Position numbers and translations under genes: made by a program. 64,000 nucleotides of DNA from Azotimanducus sp963663145 (GTDB lineage Bacteria; Pseudomonadota; Gammaproteobacteria; Pseudomonadales; Azotimanducaceae): NCBI GenBank assembly GCA_963663145.1, contig OY760134.1, positions 2,046,001-2,110,000 of the forward strand, given 5' to 3'. Shown piece after piece: positions 18,899 to 28,581 of this stretch. A model generated the notes under the pieces. It was given only the letters and a program-made list of their open reading frames with translations. It was not told the origin of the DNA and searched no databases. How positions within the stretch are numbered: the stretch's first letter is position 1; every line of letters begins with the position of its first letter.

Positions 18899-20359
18899 AT
18901 GCGACTATTCCTGCGCAGATCGTGGACCCCATTGGCTTGGTCGCTATGTCTAGGCTATCTTGCTACGCCTTTGGCGCTTGCCCAGGAATCAAGCAATGTC
19001 GAGCTGCCGGAGCTCGGCGATACCACCTCGGGAATCGTCTCGATCAGTGAGGAGCGGCGTATCGGCAAGGAACTCTTGCGGCAAGTACGCAGCCAAGTCC
19101 CCACGGTGAGCGACCCAATCCTCAAGTATTTTGCCGAAGTCGCCCTGTATCGGATCACCGAATACGCCGATCTTCAAGACGCGCAGTTGTTTCCAGTGCT
19201 GATCGACAGCAAAGAACTCAACGCCTTTGCCGCCCCCGGTGGAATTGTCGGGATCAATCTAGGCCTCATGATCGATGCCGAGGACGTACACGAGTTCTCC
19301 GGCGTCTTGGCGCACGAACTCGCCCATCTGAGCCAGCGCCACTTCGCGCGCGGCCTTGAAGAGCGACGCGCCTCCATGTTTCGCGACATCGCGGCATTCG
19401 TCGCAGCGCTCGTCGTCGCGGCGAGCGCCGGAGGCGATGCCGGCTTGGCCGCCTTAGGTGGTGCGCAAACCATCTCGGCGGCGGGCAGCATGCGCTATAG
19501 CAGAAGCCTGGAAGGGGAAGCTGATCGCGTGGCTGTCAACACCATGTACAAGGCTGGGCTCGACCCCTTGGGCGTGGCGCGCATGTTCGAACGCATGCAG
19601 TACCGATACAGATTTCGACGCACTCCACCCGCGTACCTCTTGAGTCACCCCTTATCAGAGGACAGGGTCGCCGATGCTCGTCAACAGGCCGCCCGCTTTC
19701 CGCGTCACGAATACAGCGATTCGCGCTCCTACCAGATGATGCGCGCGCGCGTGCTTGTGCGCTATGCGGAATCCCCAAAGGCCGCCGTCGACTATTGGCG
19801 GAACCAACTGGACGAAGGCGAGAATTCCGAAGTGGCACGCTATGGACTCGCCCTGGCCCTCGCCTTGGATGGCAAGCCCGAGCATGGTCTCGACACCCTC
19901 AAACCCATGCGTAGCGCCTTCGACGACAGCCTCTTGTTCGCGGCAACGGAAGCCGATCTCCTGATCGAGGCGGGAGAACTTGCGCAGGCGCTGACCTACC
20001 TCGACCGCCAGTTGGCGCTCAATCCGGATAATGCGCCGCTCTCAATGCTCAAAGCCGAGGCACTCTCTGCGGAGCATCGCTACGCCCAAGCCACAGAAGT
20101 GCTGAAACGACAATCGATGCTGCATCCCGAAGACTATGACATCTGGTATCAACTCGCCGAAGTGGCGGGTCTGGCCGATGACATCGTCCAAGTGCACATG
20201 GCGCGGGCAGAGTTCTTTGCTCTGACCGGCAACTTTGAAGGCTCCATCAATCAACTCGAATTCGCGACCGAACGCGCCAATCCCTCTCAATTTGAGCTGC
20301 TCGCCGGGTTGACGCAACGCATTCGCGATTTGCGAGGCGCCATCGCCGCAAGCAGGTAG
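18899..20359 (+). CDS. bepA: M48 family metalloprotease with TPR domain (BepA/YfgC type)
   Basis: 486 aa from ATG 18899. A signal peptide ends at LALAQ. The peptidase domain has the zinc motif HELAHLSQRH and the downstream Glu in EGEADRVAVNTMYKAGL. The second half carries tetratricopeptide-like helices (GLALALALDGKPEHGLDTLKPM, ALTYLDRQLALNPDNAPLSML, YAQATEVLKRQSMLHPEDYDIW). BepA-type proteins act in the periplasm in LptD assembly and degradation of stalled outer-membrane proteins. It is divergent from the TusA-dapA-bamC operon, matching an envelope-biogenesis neighbourhood. Confidence 0.92.
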   Translation: MRLFLRRSWTPLAWSLCLGYLATPLALAQESSNVELPELGDTTSGIVSISEERRIGKELLRQVRSQVPTVSDPILKYFAEVALYRITEYADLQDAQLFPVLIDSKELNAFAAPGGIVGINLGLMIDAEDVHEFSGVLAHELAHLSQRHFARGLEERRASMFRDIAAFVAALVVAASAGGDAGLAALGGAQTISAAGSMRYSRSLEGEADRVAVNTMYKAGLDPLGVARMFERMQYRYRFRRTPPAYLLSHPLSEDRVADARQQAARFPRHEYSDSRSYQMMRARVLVRYAESPKAAVDYWRNQLDEGENSEVARYGLALALALDGKPEHGLDTLKPMRSAFDDSLLFAATEADLLIEAGELAQALTYLDRQLALNPDNAPLSMLKAEALSAEHRYAQATEVLKRQSMLHPEDYDIWYQLAEVAGLADDIVQVHMARAEFFALTGNFEGSINQLEFATERANPSQFELLAGLTQRIRDLRGAIAASR

Positions 20360-20372
20360 GTTTCTTCAGCGC

Positions 20373-21581
20373 GTGAACGGACCACCTTCAGCTTGCGATA
20401 TCCGAACGGCGCACAAACGCATTGCACCGGGCATCCTCGCCACGCCCTGTCGCGCCTCGCTGCAGCTCTCCGCACTCACCGGTGCACAGATATATCTGAA
20501 GCACGAGAATCTCCAAGTCACCAATTCGTTCAAGGATCGAGGCGCGCTGTGCAAACTGCTCCGGCTTGACAACCAAAACAGGAAGCGTGGCGTCATCGCC
20601 ATGTCTGCGGGCAATCATGCCCAAGCCGTTGCCTGCCACGCGCGTAGGCTAAAAGTGCCCGCCACGATCGTCATGCCCGAGACAACACCCATCGCGAAGT
20701 CGGAAAAAACGCGGCGCTTCGGCGCCGAGGTGCTGCTCTGCGGAAAGCTCTTTGATGAGACCCGCGAATTTACCGAAAGTCTGGCAAAAGAGCGCGGGCT
20801 GACTGTGATCCACCCCTACGATGATGCCGAGGTGATTGCGGGGCAGGGCACGGTTGCCATTGAAATGCTCGAATCCGTGCCGAATTTCGATGTGCTCGTC
20901 GTTCCCATTGGTGGCGGCGGGCTGATTGCCGGCATGTCCATCGTGGCCAAGGAAATACGGCCCGACATCAAGATATTTGGCGTCGAAGCTTCGCGCTTCG
21001 CGTCCATGTACCGCCTCATTCACGGCGACGGGCCGGAGTTTGGACGCACAACCCTTGCCGAAGGCATCGCCGTCAAGGTGCCCGGAGAGCTCCCGAGTCA
21101 AGTGATCAGAGAACTCGTGGACGACATTTTGTTGGTCGATGAGGCTGCCATAGAGCAGGCGGTCGTCACGCTCATGGAAACCGACCACACCTTGGTCGAA
21201 GGCGCGGGCGCCGCCGGACTCGCCGCAATCATGAACAATCTTGATCGCTTCCGGGATCTTCGTGTTGGCATAGTCCTCACAGGCGGGAACATAGACCCGC
21301 TGGTGCTCTCGTCCGTGATCCAGAGAGTACTCGCCCAAAGCGGGCAATTGCTGCGAATCCGCCTTGAAATGTCGGACGACCCCGGCAATCTCGGCAAGGT
21401 GTGCGCAATACTCGGCGAACTCGGCGTCAACATAGTAGATATTGCGCATCGGCGCGTCTTCGCCGGCACTTCCGCGCGCGCTGTGGACGTGTCCTTCGTA
21501 CTACAACTGCGCCGCCCGGAAGATCGAAACGGCGTTCTAAAGCGTCTCAATCACGAGGGGTTCAGCGCGACGCAGGAGTAG
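20373..21581 (+). CDS. ilvA: Threonine ammonia-lyase with C-terminal ACT domain
   Basis: 402 aa from a GTG. The PLP lysine is in NSFKDRGAL, the phosphate-binding loop is IGGGGLIAG, and SAGNHAQAVA is the substrate loop. The last 75 residues form an ACT domain (LRIRLEMSDDPGNLGKVCAILGELGVNIVDIAHRR). It deaminates threonine to 2-oxobutyrate. The single ACT domain and 400-aa length fit the short biosynthetic or TdcB-like forms rather than the 500-aa E. coli IlvA, so the gene symbol is given with caution. It begins 13 bp after the bepA-like gene and overlaps nadA by 20 bp at the 3' end. Confidence 0.9.
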   Translation: MNGPPSACDIRTAHKRIAPGILATPCRASLQLSALTGAQIYLKHENLQVTNSFKDRGALCKLLRLDNQNRKRGVIAMSAGNHAQAVACHARRLKVPATIVMPETTPIAKSEKTRRFGAEVLLCGKLFDETREFTESLAKERGLTVIHPYDDAEVIAGQGTVAIEMLESVPNFDVLVVPIGGGGLIAGMSIVAKEIRPDIKIFGVEASRFASMYRLIHGDGPEFGRTTLAEGIAVKVPGELPSQVIRELVDDILLVDEAAIEQAVVTLMETDHTLVEGAGAAGLAAIMNNLDRFRDLRVGIVLTGGNIDPLVLSSVIQRVLAQSGQLLRIRLEMSDDPGNLGKVCAILGELGVNIVDIAHRRVFAGTSARAVDVSFVLQLRRPEDRNGVLKRLNHEGFSATQE

Positions 21582-22620
21582 CGGCAGCGAAATCCAGCAT
21601 CCTCGTCAAGGGCCGCATGGCGCGCTCACCCAAGTTGGAATCGACGTGAATTTCGTGACCATCCATGTCAATCAGCGCGTTTCTTAACGAACGAAGTTCG
21701 TTCATCGCCATCCAAGGACAGTGCGCGCAGCTTCGACAGGTGGCTCCATGCCCCGCCGTCGGCGCTTCAATGAAGATCTTGTCCGGGCACTCTTGGCGCA
21801 TTTTGTGGAAGATGCCTCGATCAGTGGCAACGATGAAAGTCTGGTTGGCGAGCGACTTGGCCGCGGCAACAATCTGACTTGTCGACCCGACCACATCGGC
21901 TTGCGCGATCACGCTGCGCGGGGATTCCGGATGGACCAGCACGGCCGCGTTCGGATGCACTCTGCGAATATCAGTGAGCGCCCTGCCCTTGAACTCATCG
22001 TGCACTATGCAGGCCGCATTCCAAAGGAGCATGTCGGCACCGGTCTCTTTCGCGATCCAATCACCAAGGTGTTTGTCGGGTGCCCAGAGCACCTTCTCCC
22101 CTTTGGAGGCGAGGTGATCAACGATTTCGAGCGCCACGCTACTCGTGACCACCCAATCGGACAGCGCCTTGACCCTGACCGAGGTGTTGGCGTAGACGAC
22201 CACGGTGCGCTCCGGATGCTGTTTGATAAACGCCTCGAAGTCATCGGGAGGACAGCCGAGATCGAGCGAGCAATTGGCATCAAGCCTAGGCATGATCACG
22301 CGCTTTACAGGGCTCAATATCTTGGCTGACTCGCCCATGAAGCGCACGCCAGCCACCACCAAGGTGTCGGCCGAATGGTCTCGACCGAAGCGCGCCATTT
22401 CCAAGGAGTCCGCCACGGTTCCGCCGGTTGCCGATGCCAGATCCTGTATGTCCGCATCCACATAGTAGTGCGCCACAAGCACCGCGCCGCGGGCATCGAG
22501 CAGCGCCCCGCATTCGTCAATGAGTGCGGTTCGCTCTCGCGCTTCGAGTATTTCCGGCGAGTGAATCGGGATGTCGGCGGCATCGAGCGTATAGTCGAGC
22601 TCGGATAGGCTGGCGCTCAT
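21562..22620 (-). CDS. nadA: Quinolinate synthase A
   Basis: 352 aa. It condenses iminoaspartate with dihydroxyacetone phosphate to quinolinate in NAD synthesis, using a 4Fe-4S cluster. Visible are AHYYVDADIQDLA, VAGVRFMGESAKIL, DANCSLDLGCP, a middle Cys in WNAACIVHDEF and the last cluster Cys region CRSCAHCPWMAMN. The length is typical. The gene converges on the threonine deaminase with a 20-bp overlap of coding ends, and is divergent from the AAA ATPase pseudogene. Confidence 0.96.
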   Translation of the reverse strand: MSASLSELDYTLDAADIPIHSPEILEARERTALIDECGALLDARGAVLVAHYYVDADIQDLASATGGTVADSLEMARFGRDHSADTLVVAGVRFMGESAKILSPVKRVIMPRLDANCSLDLGCPPDDFEAFIKQHPERTVVVYANTSVRVKALSDWVVTSSVALEIVDHLASKGEKVLWAPDKHLGDWIAKETGADMLLWNAACIVHDEFKGRALTDIRRVHPNAAVLVHPESPRSVIAQADVVGSTSQIVAAAKSLANQTFIVATDRGIFHKMRQECPDKIFIEAPTAGHGATCRSCAHCPWMAMNELRSLRNALIDMDGHEIHVDSNLGERAMRPLTRMLDFAAATPASR

Positions 22621-22736
22621 GCCTTTACCCCGTTTCGGATCCCCGATCGCTTCGTCATGGCAGCCACGATGAGGGCGTTTCTCTTGTCATCGTTCAAAGA
22701 TTATAGCGGCTCAAAGAAGCGTCCGTGTTATAAAGT

Positions 22737-24023
22737 GTGCGTGTTTGTGAGCCGCAAAGCCCGGCCACGGACAACGCGACACATGTCAACCTCAAGAAGT
22801 TGTTAATCCAACACGGTGAACGTGGCAAACCGTTTGCCTTTGCCGGTCGCGAGGATATTATTCAACAGGTTCATGATGTCGCCAAATTGCGTAAAACCGA
22901 GATTCTTCGAGGTCAAACCTTTGTCATAGAAGGTCCTCCCGGCGCGGGCAAAACATCGCTTGTCATGGAAACGGCAAGACAACTTGAAGATCGGGACAGT
23001 GGCGTCAAGGCCGTCGTTTGCCCGGATACTTCAGGTGAGGGACAGACAGAGATGTTCCTTTGGCAAATTGCGTCAGCACTTACCGATGTGGACCTCAGGA
23101 AACTCATCCCACAAGCACAAGAGAGGTCGCTGAGTGCTGAGGCGACCTTGGAGGGTCTTGGTGGGCTTGAAGGTGGATATGAGACGGAAAAACAAAACAC
23201 AGGCACTCCAAGCCTGCAGAACTTGATTTTACTTGCGAACAGACCTGTCAAACCCATGGTGGTCGCCTTTATCGACGAAGCTCAGAATATTGAAGCGCAA
23301 ACTCGTGCGGCCGCCATAGCGAAACTCTTTCACACACAATAGGACTATCCCATCTTGCTTGTGTGCGCGGGGCTCGCGAATACCCACGATTGTCTGTACG
23401 AAGCTGGGATCACTCGTTACGAACACAGGCATGTCATTTCTTTGGGAAGGCTGTCACATCAAGCAACCTTGCAAGCCGCGACGCAATCACTTCGCGTGAT
23501 TGTGGGCACGGGCATTGAGGGTCACGACAAAACGCTCTATTCGCTCGCCGAACGCATTGCGGAGGCATCGGACCATTGGCCGCGCCATCTCACCTGCTAC
23601 TTGCATGGCGTCTGCGAGATGCTGATCACTCAAAGAGCGCCTTCTCTGGCGAAGGTGGATATTGAAAAAACCCTTGAGAAAGGTCACCAACTGAGACAGG
23701 ACTATTACCAGCAGCGGCTTCAACGAAGTGGTCTTCCCGCTTCGATTGTGAGCGCCTTCTATGAACGGGTAGATAAGGAACCAATATCAAGGAAAGCGGC
23801 CGCGAGTATTCTCAAAAGAGCAATGGACGACAACACTTCTGAAGAGGCAGAGGAGCTGCGCAATGACTTTCCCCAAGGCAGGGATGCGTTCAATCAAGCA
23901 CTCCAGGCCGGGATTGTCACCATCAACGACAAGGATGTTTGCGAAATACCCATTCCCTCAATGCGAGATTTCGTTATTGAGACAGACCGAGCAACACAAG
24001 CATTGACATGCACCGCAAAATAA
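22737..24023 (+). pseudogene. AAA ATPase gene interrupted by an in-frame amber codon
   Basis: Two open segments (22737-23342 and 23343-24023) lie in one frame and are separated only by TAG at 23340-23342. The first has Walker A GPPGAGKTS and Walker B VVAFIDEAQNI. The second begins DYPILLVCAGLANTHDCLYEAG, the expected sensor-1 strand. Reading HTQ-stop-DYPILL, a CAG-to-TAG change would explain the break. The complete protein would be about 428 aa, an ORC/ExeA-like ATPase with a C-terminal helical domain. The start GTG at 22737 is tentative. It lies alone between nadA and the ATP-grasp gene. Read-through is possible but has no support from context. Confidence 0.75.
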
Positions 24024-24399
24024 GGTGAGTCGGAGCAGGTAGCGAGCATCTAGGCTTGTAAACGAGCACACTGTCCTCATTCTCTCCTAGTTCTCTCCCA
24101 ATTCTCTCTCAATTAGCCACCGAGCTCGCTTTGCGACTGATCGCAGACGGCGGACTTCAATCCCTTCAAATTGAATCTGCGCGCGAGCCCACAAAGATCC
24201 CTTGTGATGGCATCCGTTAACAAGCTCGCATAGGCGTGGGGCAGGAGAGAACCGCGTCCCACGGCTTCTACAGACTTTCGGGTGGTGTGGCATAGCCTAT
24301 TCATGTGTATGAATATGGGGCGATTGATAGGAATTTCAAGCATGCGCCGAGCGCCAATGGGACAATGCGGGCTCACGGCCGGTGACTCCCAATAGGACA
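24024..24399. other. Intergenic region with a short pyrimidine-rich repeat
   Basis: No convincing gene. Around 24078-24112 three close copies of a 12-13 base unit related to ATTCTCTCCTAG occur in tandem. Minus-strand open frames here have no recognisable domain. Confidence 0.45.
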
Positions 24400-25401
24400 A
24401 TGTCAGCGCCTTCCATTTGCTTTCTGCTTGACCGGCATGAAGCCCCGCACAACGACAATCATCGGCGCTTGCCGCGCGCCTTTGAAGCGTGCGGCTGGCG
24501 AGTGCTGCGCGCGGGGCAGGAGACACTCTGCCTGGACGCGGGGAGGCTCATGGTCTCTGAACAGGGCACTCTCAAGGCACTGCACGAATTCGACCTCGTG
24601 TGGCATCTTGGATTAGGCGTGCGAAACACCTTTCTCGACCGCATGGAATCGCTCTCCATGCTGCCAAACGCATTGCTGGTGACGCCTGCCCAAGCGCTGA
24701 CCCTGCGCCACGGCAAATTGCATCTGATAGATCCTCTTTTGGTAGACATGCTTCCGGATTCCTACGCGAGCGCATGCATCGACTTCTTGCTTTCAAGAAT
24801 TACAGAGGGCGATTGGGTGATCAAACCGGCGGCCGGCAGCTTCGGAGAGGACGTGGTCCGCGTGAGCGCCAAAACGCCGAATCTGCAACAAATGCTTGAA
24901 CAGGCTTGCGCGAGGCATTTCGTGGTGGCGCAACGATTTGTTCCCTTAGGCGGGCAGCCCGAAACACGCGTCTTGTTCGCCGAAGGCCGCATGATCGGCA
25001 ACTACGGTCGCCTGCCACAGGATGACCAGCCCGGAAATCTCGCCAGAGGCGGGACAGCCGCCATCTTGGACATAGATGCCGGCATCAAAGACAAGATCGC
25101 ACGCCTTGAGCAGTGGCTCGGCCAGCAAGGCATAGGCTTTGCCGCCGCCGACTTTCGCGCGGGGCACCTGATTGAGATCAATATCGCAAACCCCGGCGGA
25201 CTGGCCACCATTGAGCAGCTCAGCGGGGAGGATTTGGCGCCTCGGGTCGTGGAGGAGTTGTCGCGACGGGTGTTCGCCCAAAGCACCGCCACACGACAAC
25301 ATCAGAAGAACCTGCCCTCGCCCAGGCCGCTGCGACCGAGTTCGGGCGACCGGGCGTCAACCTCCATCAACTCGGATGATCGCTCCGGTGGTGAAGGATG
25401 A
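24400..25401 (+). CDS. ATP-grasp protein related to glutathione synthetase
   Basis: 333 aa from ATG 24400. The N-terminal domain starts SICFLLDRHEAPHNDNHRRLPRAFEACGW, as in prokaryotic GshB. The ATP-grasp core has DWVIKPAAGSFGEDV, FVVAQRFVPLGGQPETRVLF and the metal-binding end HLIEINIANPGGL. Such proteins form amide bonds using ATP; GshB adds Gly to gamma-glutamylcysteine. The motif set points to a GshB-like enzyme, but several substrate residues cannot be judged, so I leave out the symbol. The C-terminal 45 bp overlap the opposing SDR gene. Confidence 0.82.
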   Translation: MSAPSICFLLDRHEAPHNDNHRRLPRAFEACGWRVLRAGQETLCLDAGRLMVSEQGTLKALHEFDLVWHLGLGVRNTFLDRMESLSMLPNALLVTPAQALTLRHGKLHLIDPLLVDMLPDSYASACIDFLLSRITEGDWVIKPAAGSFGEDVVRVSAKTPNLQQMLEQACARHFVVAQRFVPLGGQPETRVLFAEGRMIGNYGRLPQDDQPGNLARGGTAAILDIDAGIKDKIARLEQWLGQQGIGFAAADFRAGHLIEINIANPGGLATIEQLSGEDLAPRVVEELSRRVFAQSTATRQHQKNLPSPRPLRPSSGDRASTSINSDDRSGGEG

Positions 25402-26100
25402 GGCTTGCGAGGCCAAGTAGAGGGCGGCGCCGACAATTTCTTCGGGTTGGCCGCCGCGGCGCAGGGCTTTGGTTTGTGCGCGCTCATTGAAGGCATCCAT
25501 GTCCCACGCCTTGGAGATGTCGGTGAGGAAGGGTCCGGGCATGATGCAGTTCACGCGCACTTTGGGGCCGAGCACTTGCGCCAAGGTTTCCGTCAAATTG
25601 TTGAGGCCGGCTTTGGCGGCCCCATAGACGGCCGCGTCCGTCGCCGGATGAACTGCCGCGGTGCTGCTGACATTGATGATGCTGCCACCTTCTGCTTCGA
25701 TCATATGCTTTCCGATCGATGCCGCAAGGCGAAAGGGCCCCTTGAGGTTGACGGCGATCACCTTGTCGAACAGCGCTTCGCTCACGGCATCGAGCGACGC
25801 ATAGAGCGGTGACATGCCGGCATTGTTCACTAGGATGTCAACTTTTCCGAAGGTGGCATAGGCCTGCTCCACAAGTTCGTCAACCTGCTGCCAATCGCCA
25901 ACATTCACCCCAAGGGGCAACGCCCGCCTTCCCTTCGCCTCGATTTCGCGCGCCAATGATTCACAATTCTCAAGCTTGCGGCTCGCGATGACCAGATCAG
26001 CGCCCCTGTCCGCAAACGCAAGACAAATCTCGCGACCAAGACCCCGGCTTCCACCCGTCACCAAGGCCACCTTTCCGTTCAAGTCGAAGATGTCACCCAT
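25357..26100 (-). CDS. SDR family oxidoreductase
   Basis: 247 aa. TGGSRGLGREI, NNAGMSPLYASL, the catalytic Ser in NVSSTAAVHPA, YGAAKAGLNN and the closing ITTGAII-type tail (SFTTGAIIRVDGG). The classical SDR length is exact. NAD(P)-dependent oxidation or reduction of an alcohol or ketone. It converges on the ATP-grasp gene with a 45-bp overlap and is divergent from the CoA-transferase gene, with repeat element A between them. Confidence 0.93.
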   Translation of the reverse strand: MGDIFDLNGKVALVTGGSRGLGREICLAFADRGADLVIASRKLENCESLAREIEAKGRRALPLGVNVGDWQQVDELVEQAYATFGKVDILVNNAGMSPLYASLDAVSEALFDKVIAVNLKGPFRLAASIGKHMIEAEGGSIINVSSTAAVHPATDAAVYGAAKAGLNNLTETLAQVLGPKVRVNCIMPGPFLTDISKAWDMDAFNERAQTKALRRGGQPEEIVGAALYLASQASSFTTGAIIRVDGG

Positions 26101-26136
26101 ATGCGGTTCTCAAGTCACTTTCTCCACATGATGCCA

Positions 26137-26450
26137 TAGCCCGGAAAATTCACCAGTCCGCTCCTGTTCGCATGTATCCTATTGAAGCACTTGAAGCTAT
26201 TGCCCCGTAGCCAAAAACACGGGTTGCATCCACGCCCGCTTTGCGGCTTGTGGTTGGATCTCTTGCCCCGGATTCGCACATTCGCTGAAGGTGTAGGCGT
26301 ATCTACGCTTATCGTCGCGAGCACGAATCCGGGGCAAGAGATCCAACCAGAATTCCGCACATTCTTGCAGGAGCAAGAATGCACGGCGCAGCCGCCCGAA
26401 GGGTCTGGCACACGGATGTGCCCGATGAGACTGGTGAAATTTCCGGGCTA
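26137..26450. repeat. Palindromic MITE-like element, copy A
   Basis: A 314-bp element in the divergent spacer between the SDR and CoA-transferase genes. Terminal inverted repeats 26138-26158 and 26429-26449 match at 20 of 21 positions and are flanked by TA on each side. Inside is a perfect 26-bp inverted repeat (26251-26276 and 26324-26349) with a 47-nt loop. A 17-bp block, GTCGCGAGCACGAATCC (26314-26330), recurs inverted in copy B. There is no transposase. The TA flanks suggest a TA-targeting (IS630/Tc1-like) source, which is inference. Confidence 0.7.
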
Positions 26451-26523
26451 GCGGACAGGCACCGTTTCGGACTTCGCGCAATAATGTGCGGCTGTTGCTC
26501 TCAACGAAACTGGATTTCGAACC

Positions 26524-27723
26524 ATGCCCGGACCGCTTGCTGGCCTGACCGTACTTGACTTCTCCGCCTTCGTGGCTGGGCCACTCTGCGGCACCATACT
26601 GGCCGACTACGGAGCGGACGTGATCAAAGTCGAACGTCCGGGCACGGGCGACCTGCAGCGTGAGGTCGGTAGCCGACGCAACAATATGAGCGGCTTTCAC
26701 CAAGTGCTCAATCGCGGCAAGCGGTCGTTGGCCATTGACCTGTCTAGCAGCGAAGGCAAACGCGCCGTTCGTGCCATTTCCGAGCGCTGCGATGTCATTG
26801 TGCAGAACTTTCGGCCCGGGGTGACCGAAAGACTCGGCATAGACTATGAGTCACTCAAACAGCTCAACAATCGTTTGGTGTACCTCTCGATCAGCGGATT
26901 CGGCGCGACTGGCCCGAGACATAAGCAGCGCGCCTACGATCCGGTGATTCAGTTTCTCTCTGGCATGGCGTCCGTACAAGGAGGCGAAAACAAACGACCG
27001 CTGCAGGTTCGCCAGCTCTTGGTCGACAAGCTCACCGCTCATACCGGTGTGCAAGCCGTGCTGGCGGCACTGGTCAGCCGAGGCGTGAGCGGAACGGGGC
27101 AGCACGTCGAAGTCTCTATGTTCGATGTGGCCATAGGCTTCATTTGGAGTGATGCGGCAAGCCACCAGATACTTCGTGGAGACGGCATAGATAAGTTTCC
27201 GCCTTCAGGCGCTGCCGGGTATGTCACCGAATTCGCGGACGGTTGGGGAGTCATATTCGCCCTATCGGACGAAGAGTTTCGCGGTCTGCTGCTGGCGCTT
27301 GAACTCGATGATCTCGTCGACGACCCGCGCATCACAACGATTCGCGCGCGCATGGCAAACCTTGAGTTTCTGAGGCAGGTGTATCGGACGCGGGTAGCGC
27401 AGTCAGCGAAGACGCTCAGCCTTCACGAGGCCGGGCAGCGCTTCATCCTCCACGACGTTCCCTTCGCCCCGGCACAAACTTTGCAAGATCTGCCAGAAGA
27501 TCCGCAGGTGCAGCATAGCGGCACACTTAGACTCGGAACACACCCGATCGCCGGGGACTACTTGGAGGCAAGGCTCCCGGCACTCTTCTCGCAAACCCCA
27601 TCAAGTGTCACCCTTCCGGCCCCCAGCATTGGCCAGCATACCAACGAGATACTGATCGAATACGGATTTTCGAACTCCGAAATCGATGATTGGCGATCAA
27701 GGGAGGTGACCAGCGGTTCATGA
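26524..27723 (+). CDS. CaiB/BaiF family CoA-transferase (class III)
   Basis: 399 aa. N-terminus LAGLTVLDFSAFVAGPLCGTILADYGADVIKVERPGTGD is the family signature, and FHQVLNRGKRSLAIDLSS follows. The catalytic Asp is expected in the QLLVDKLTAHTGVQAVLAAL segment, which fits the conserved position before the 'G.qav.aAL' helix. GTGQHVEVSMFDVAI is also typical. Members move CoA between carboxylic acids, for example in carnitine, bile-acid or alpha-methyl-acyl-CoA metabolism. It ends 6 bp inside the opposing DsbA-like gene. Confidence 0.93.
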   Translation: MPGPLAGLTVLDFSAFVAGPLCGTILADYGADVIKVERPGTGDLQREVGSRRNNMSGFHQVLNRGKRSLAIDLSSSEGKRAVRAISERCDVIVQNFRPGVTERLGIDYESLKQLNNRLVYLSISGFGATGPRHKQRAYDPVIQFLSGMASVQGGENKRPLQVRQLLVDKLTAHTGVQAVLAALVSRGVSGTGQHVEVSMFDVAIGFIWSDAASHQILRGDGIDKFPPSGAAGYVTEFADGWGVIFALSDEEFRGLLLALELDDLVDDPRITTIRARMANLEFLRQVYRTRVAQSAKTLSLHEAGQRFILHDVPFAPAQTLQDLPEDPQVQHSGTLRLGTHPIAGDYLEARLPALFSQTPSSVTLPAPSIGQHTNEILIEYGFSNSEIDDWRSREVTSGS

Positions 27724-28449
27724 ACCTTCAAGAATAGGCGGCGCTGTCTCCGCGGCCTCCGCGCGCTCGCGACGTACCTTGTCGATCAGCATTTCGGCCA
27801 CGCGCAGGGCATCGATCGACGCCCCTTGTCCGATCACCAGATACCTGCCGTCCACCACAAGTGTTGGCACCGCCACCACGCCAAGTGTGCGGGAAAGTTG
27901 ATCCGCCCGCTCTATGGCGCTGTCCACGCGCAGCCCATTCATGGCACGCACGAAGGCTTCGGAAGCCTCCCCGGCCACGAATTCCGCAAAGCGCTCAGGC
28001 GTCGCGAGGTTCATGCCCCTTTCGCTGATCGCTTCAAAGAGCCGCCTGTGGTTCGCTTCCAACAGATCTCTGTCTTTCATGGCGAAATAACCTCGTGCGA
28101 AAACGCTCCATGTCGGATTGCCAACAAAGGGGACGGCTTCGAACGCCACGTCCTCCGGCAGCCCCGCCACCCATTCCTGAATCCTTGGTTCCAAGATGGC
28201 GCAGGCGGGACAACCGTAGGAAAAGAACTCGGTGACCCGGATCGGGCCTTCCGTTGCGACAGACACCCCCTCGGCCGTTCGGAAGGTGCTGCCCTCCTCA
28301 AGTCCGAGTTCGGTCGGCTTGACTGACATGAACAGGCCGAAGCCCACCACCGCCACCACGACAATGGCCACCACCACCACGATCATCGACCGCAGATGTC
28401 GCAGCCGCTTCTCTGCGGCACGTTCCTGCGCCTTGCCTTTCCTCGCCAT
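27718..28449 (-). CDS. DsbA-family thiol oxidoreductase with N-terminal membrane anchor
   Basis: 243 aa from ATG 28449. Residues 20-42 are a long hydrophobic anchor (SMIVVVVAIVVVAVVGFGLFM) after a basic start. The thioredoxin-type domain has the redox centre YGCPACA (CPAC), then an alpha-helical insert and the cis-Pro segment VVAVPTLVVDG. DsbA-type proteins oxidise periplasmic thiols, and the CPAC centre fits the DsbA subgroup. The active domain should face the periplasm. The upstream frame extension to 28560 crosses repeat 28467-28581 and is rejected. Confidence 0.88.
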   Translation of the reverse strand: MARKGKAQERAAEKRLRHLRSMIVVVVAIVVVAVVGFGLFMSVKPTELGLEEGSTFRTAEGVSVATEGPIRVTEFFSYGCPACAILEPRIQEWVAGLPEDVAFEAVPFVGNPTWSVFARGYFAMKDRDLLEANHRRLFEAISERGMNLATPERFAEFVAGEASEAFVRAMNGLRVDSAIERADQLSRTLGVVAVPTLVVDGRYLVIGQGASIDALRVAEMLIDKVRRERAEAAETAPPILEGS

Positions 28450-28466
28450 CAATCTTCTCCTTTGGC

Positions 28467-28581
28467 TAGTGTGCTGCGTTATAAGTTCGTTGACAATCAG
28501 CGCGCCGCTGAGGATCTGTGGCAAGGCGCGTCCCGCAGGGAATATCTGGCATATTGCCAAGAGACGTGACGCAGCACACTA
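28467..28581. repeat. Short inverted-repeat element (MITE/REP-like)
   Basis: A 115-bp segment bounded by TAGTGTGCTGCGTTA (28467-28481) and TGACGCAGCACACTA (28567-28581), inverted with one mismatch in 15. It fills the gap between the DsbA-like gene and the membrane gene upstream, and its right end supplies that gene's TAG stop codon (28579-28581). There is no coding capacity. Confidence 0.6.

Noticed and set aside
23340..23342. Amber codon as a programmed recoding signal
   Set aside because: No nearby structure or known recoding context; other genes use TAG as stop.
24087..24526. Minus-strand frames beside the ATP-grasp gene
   Set aside because: Overlap the start of a well-supported gene and show no domain.
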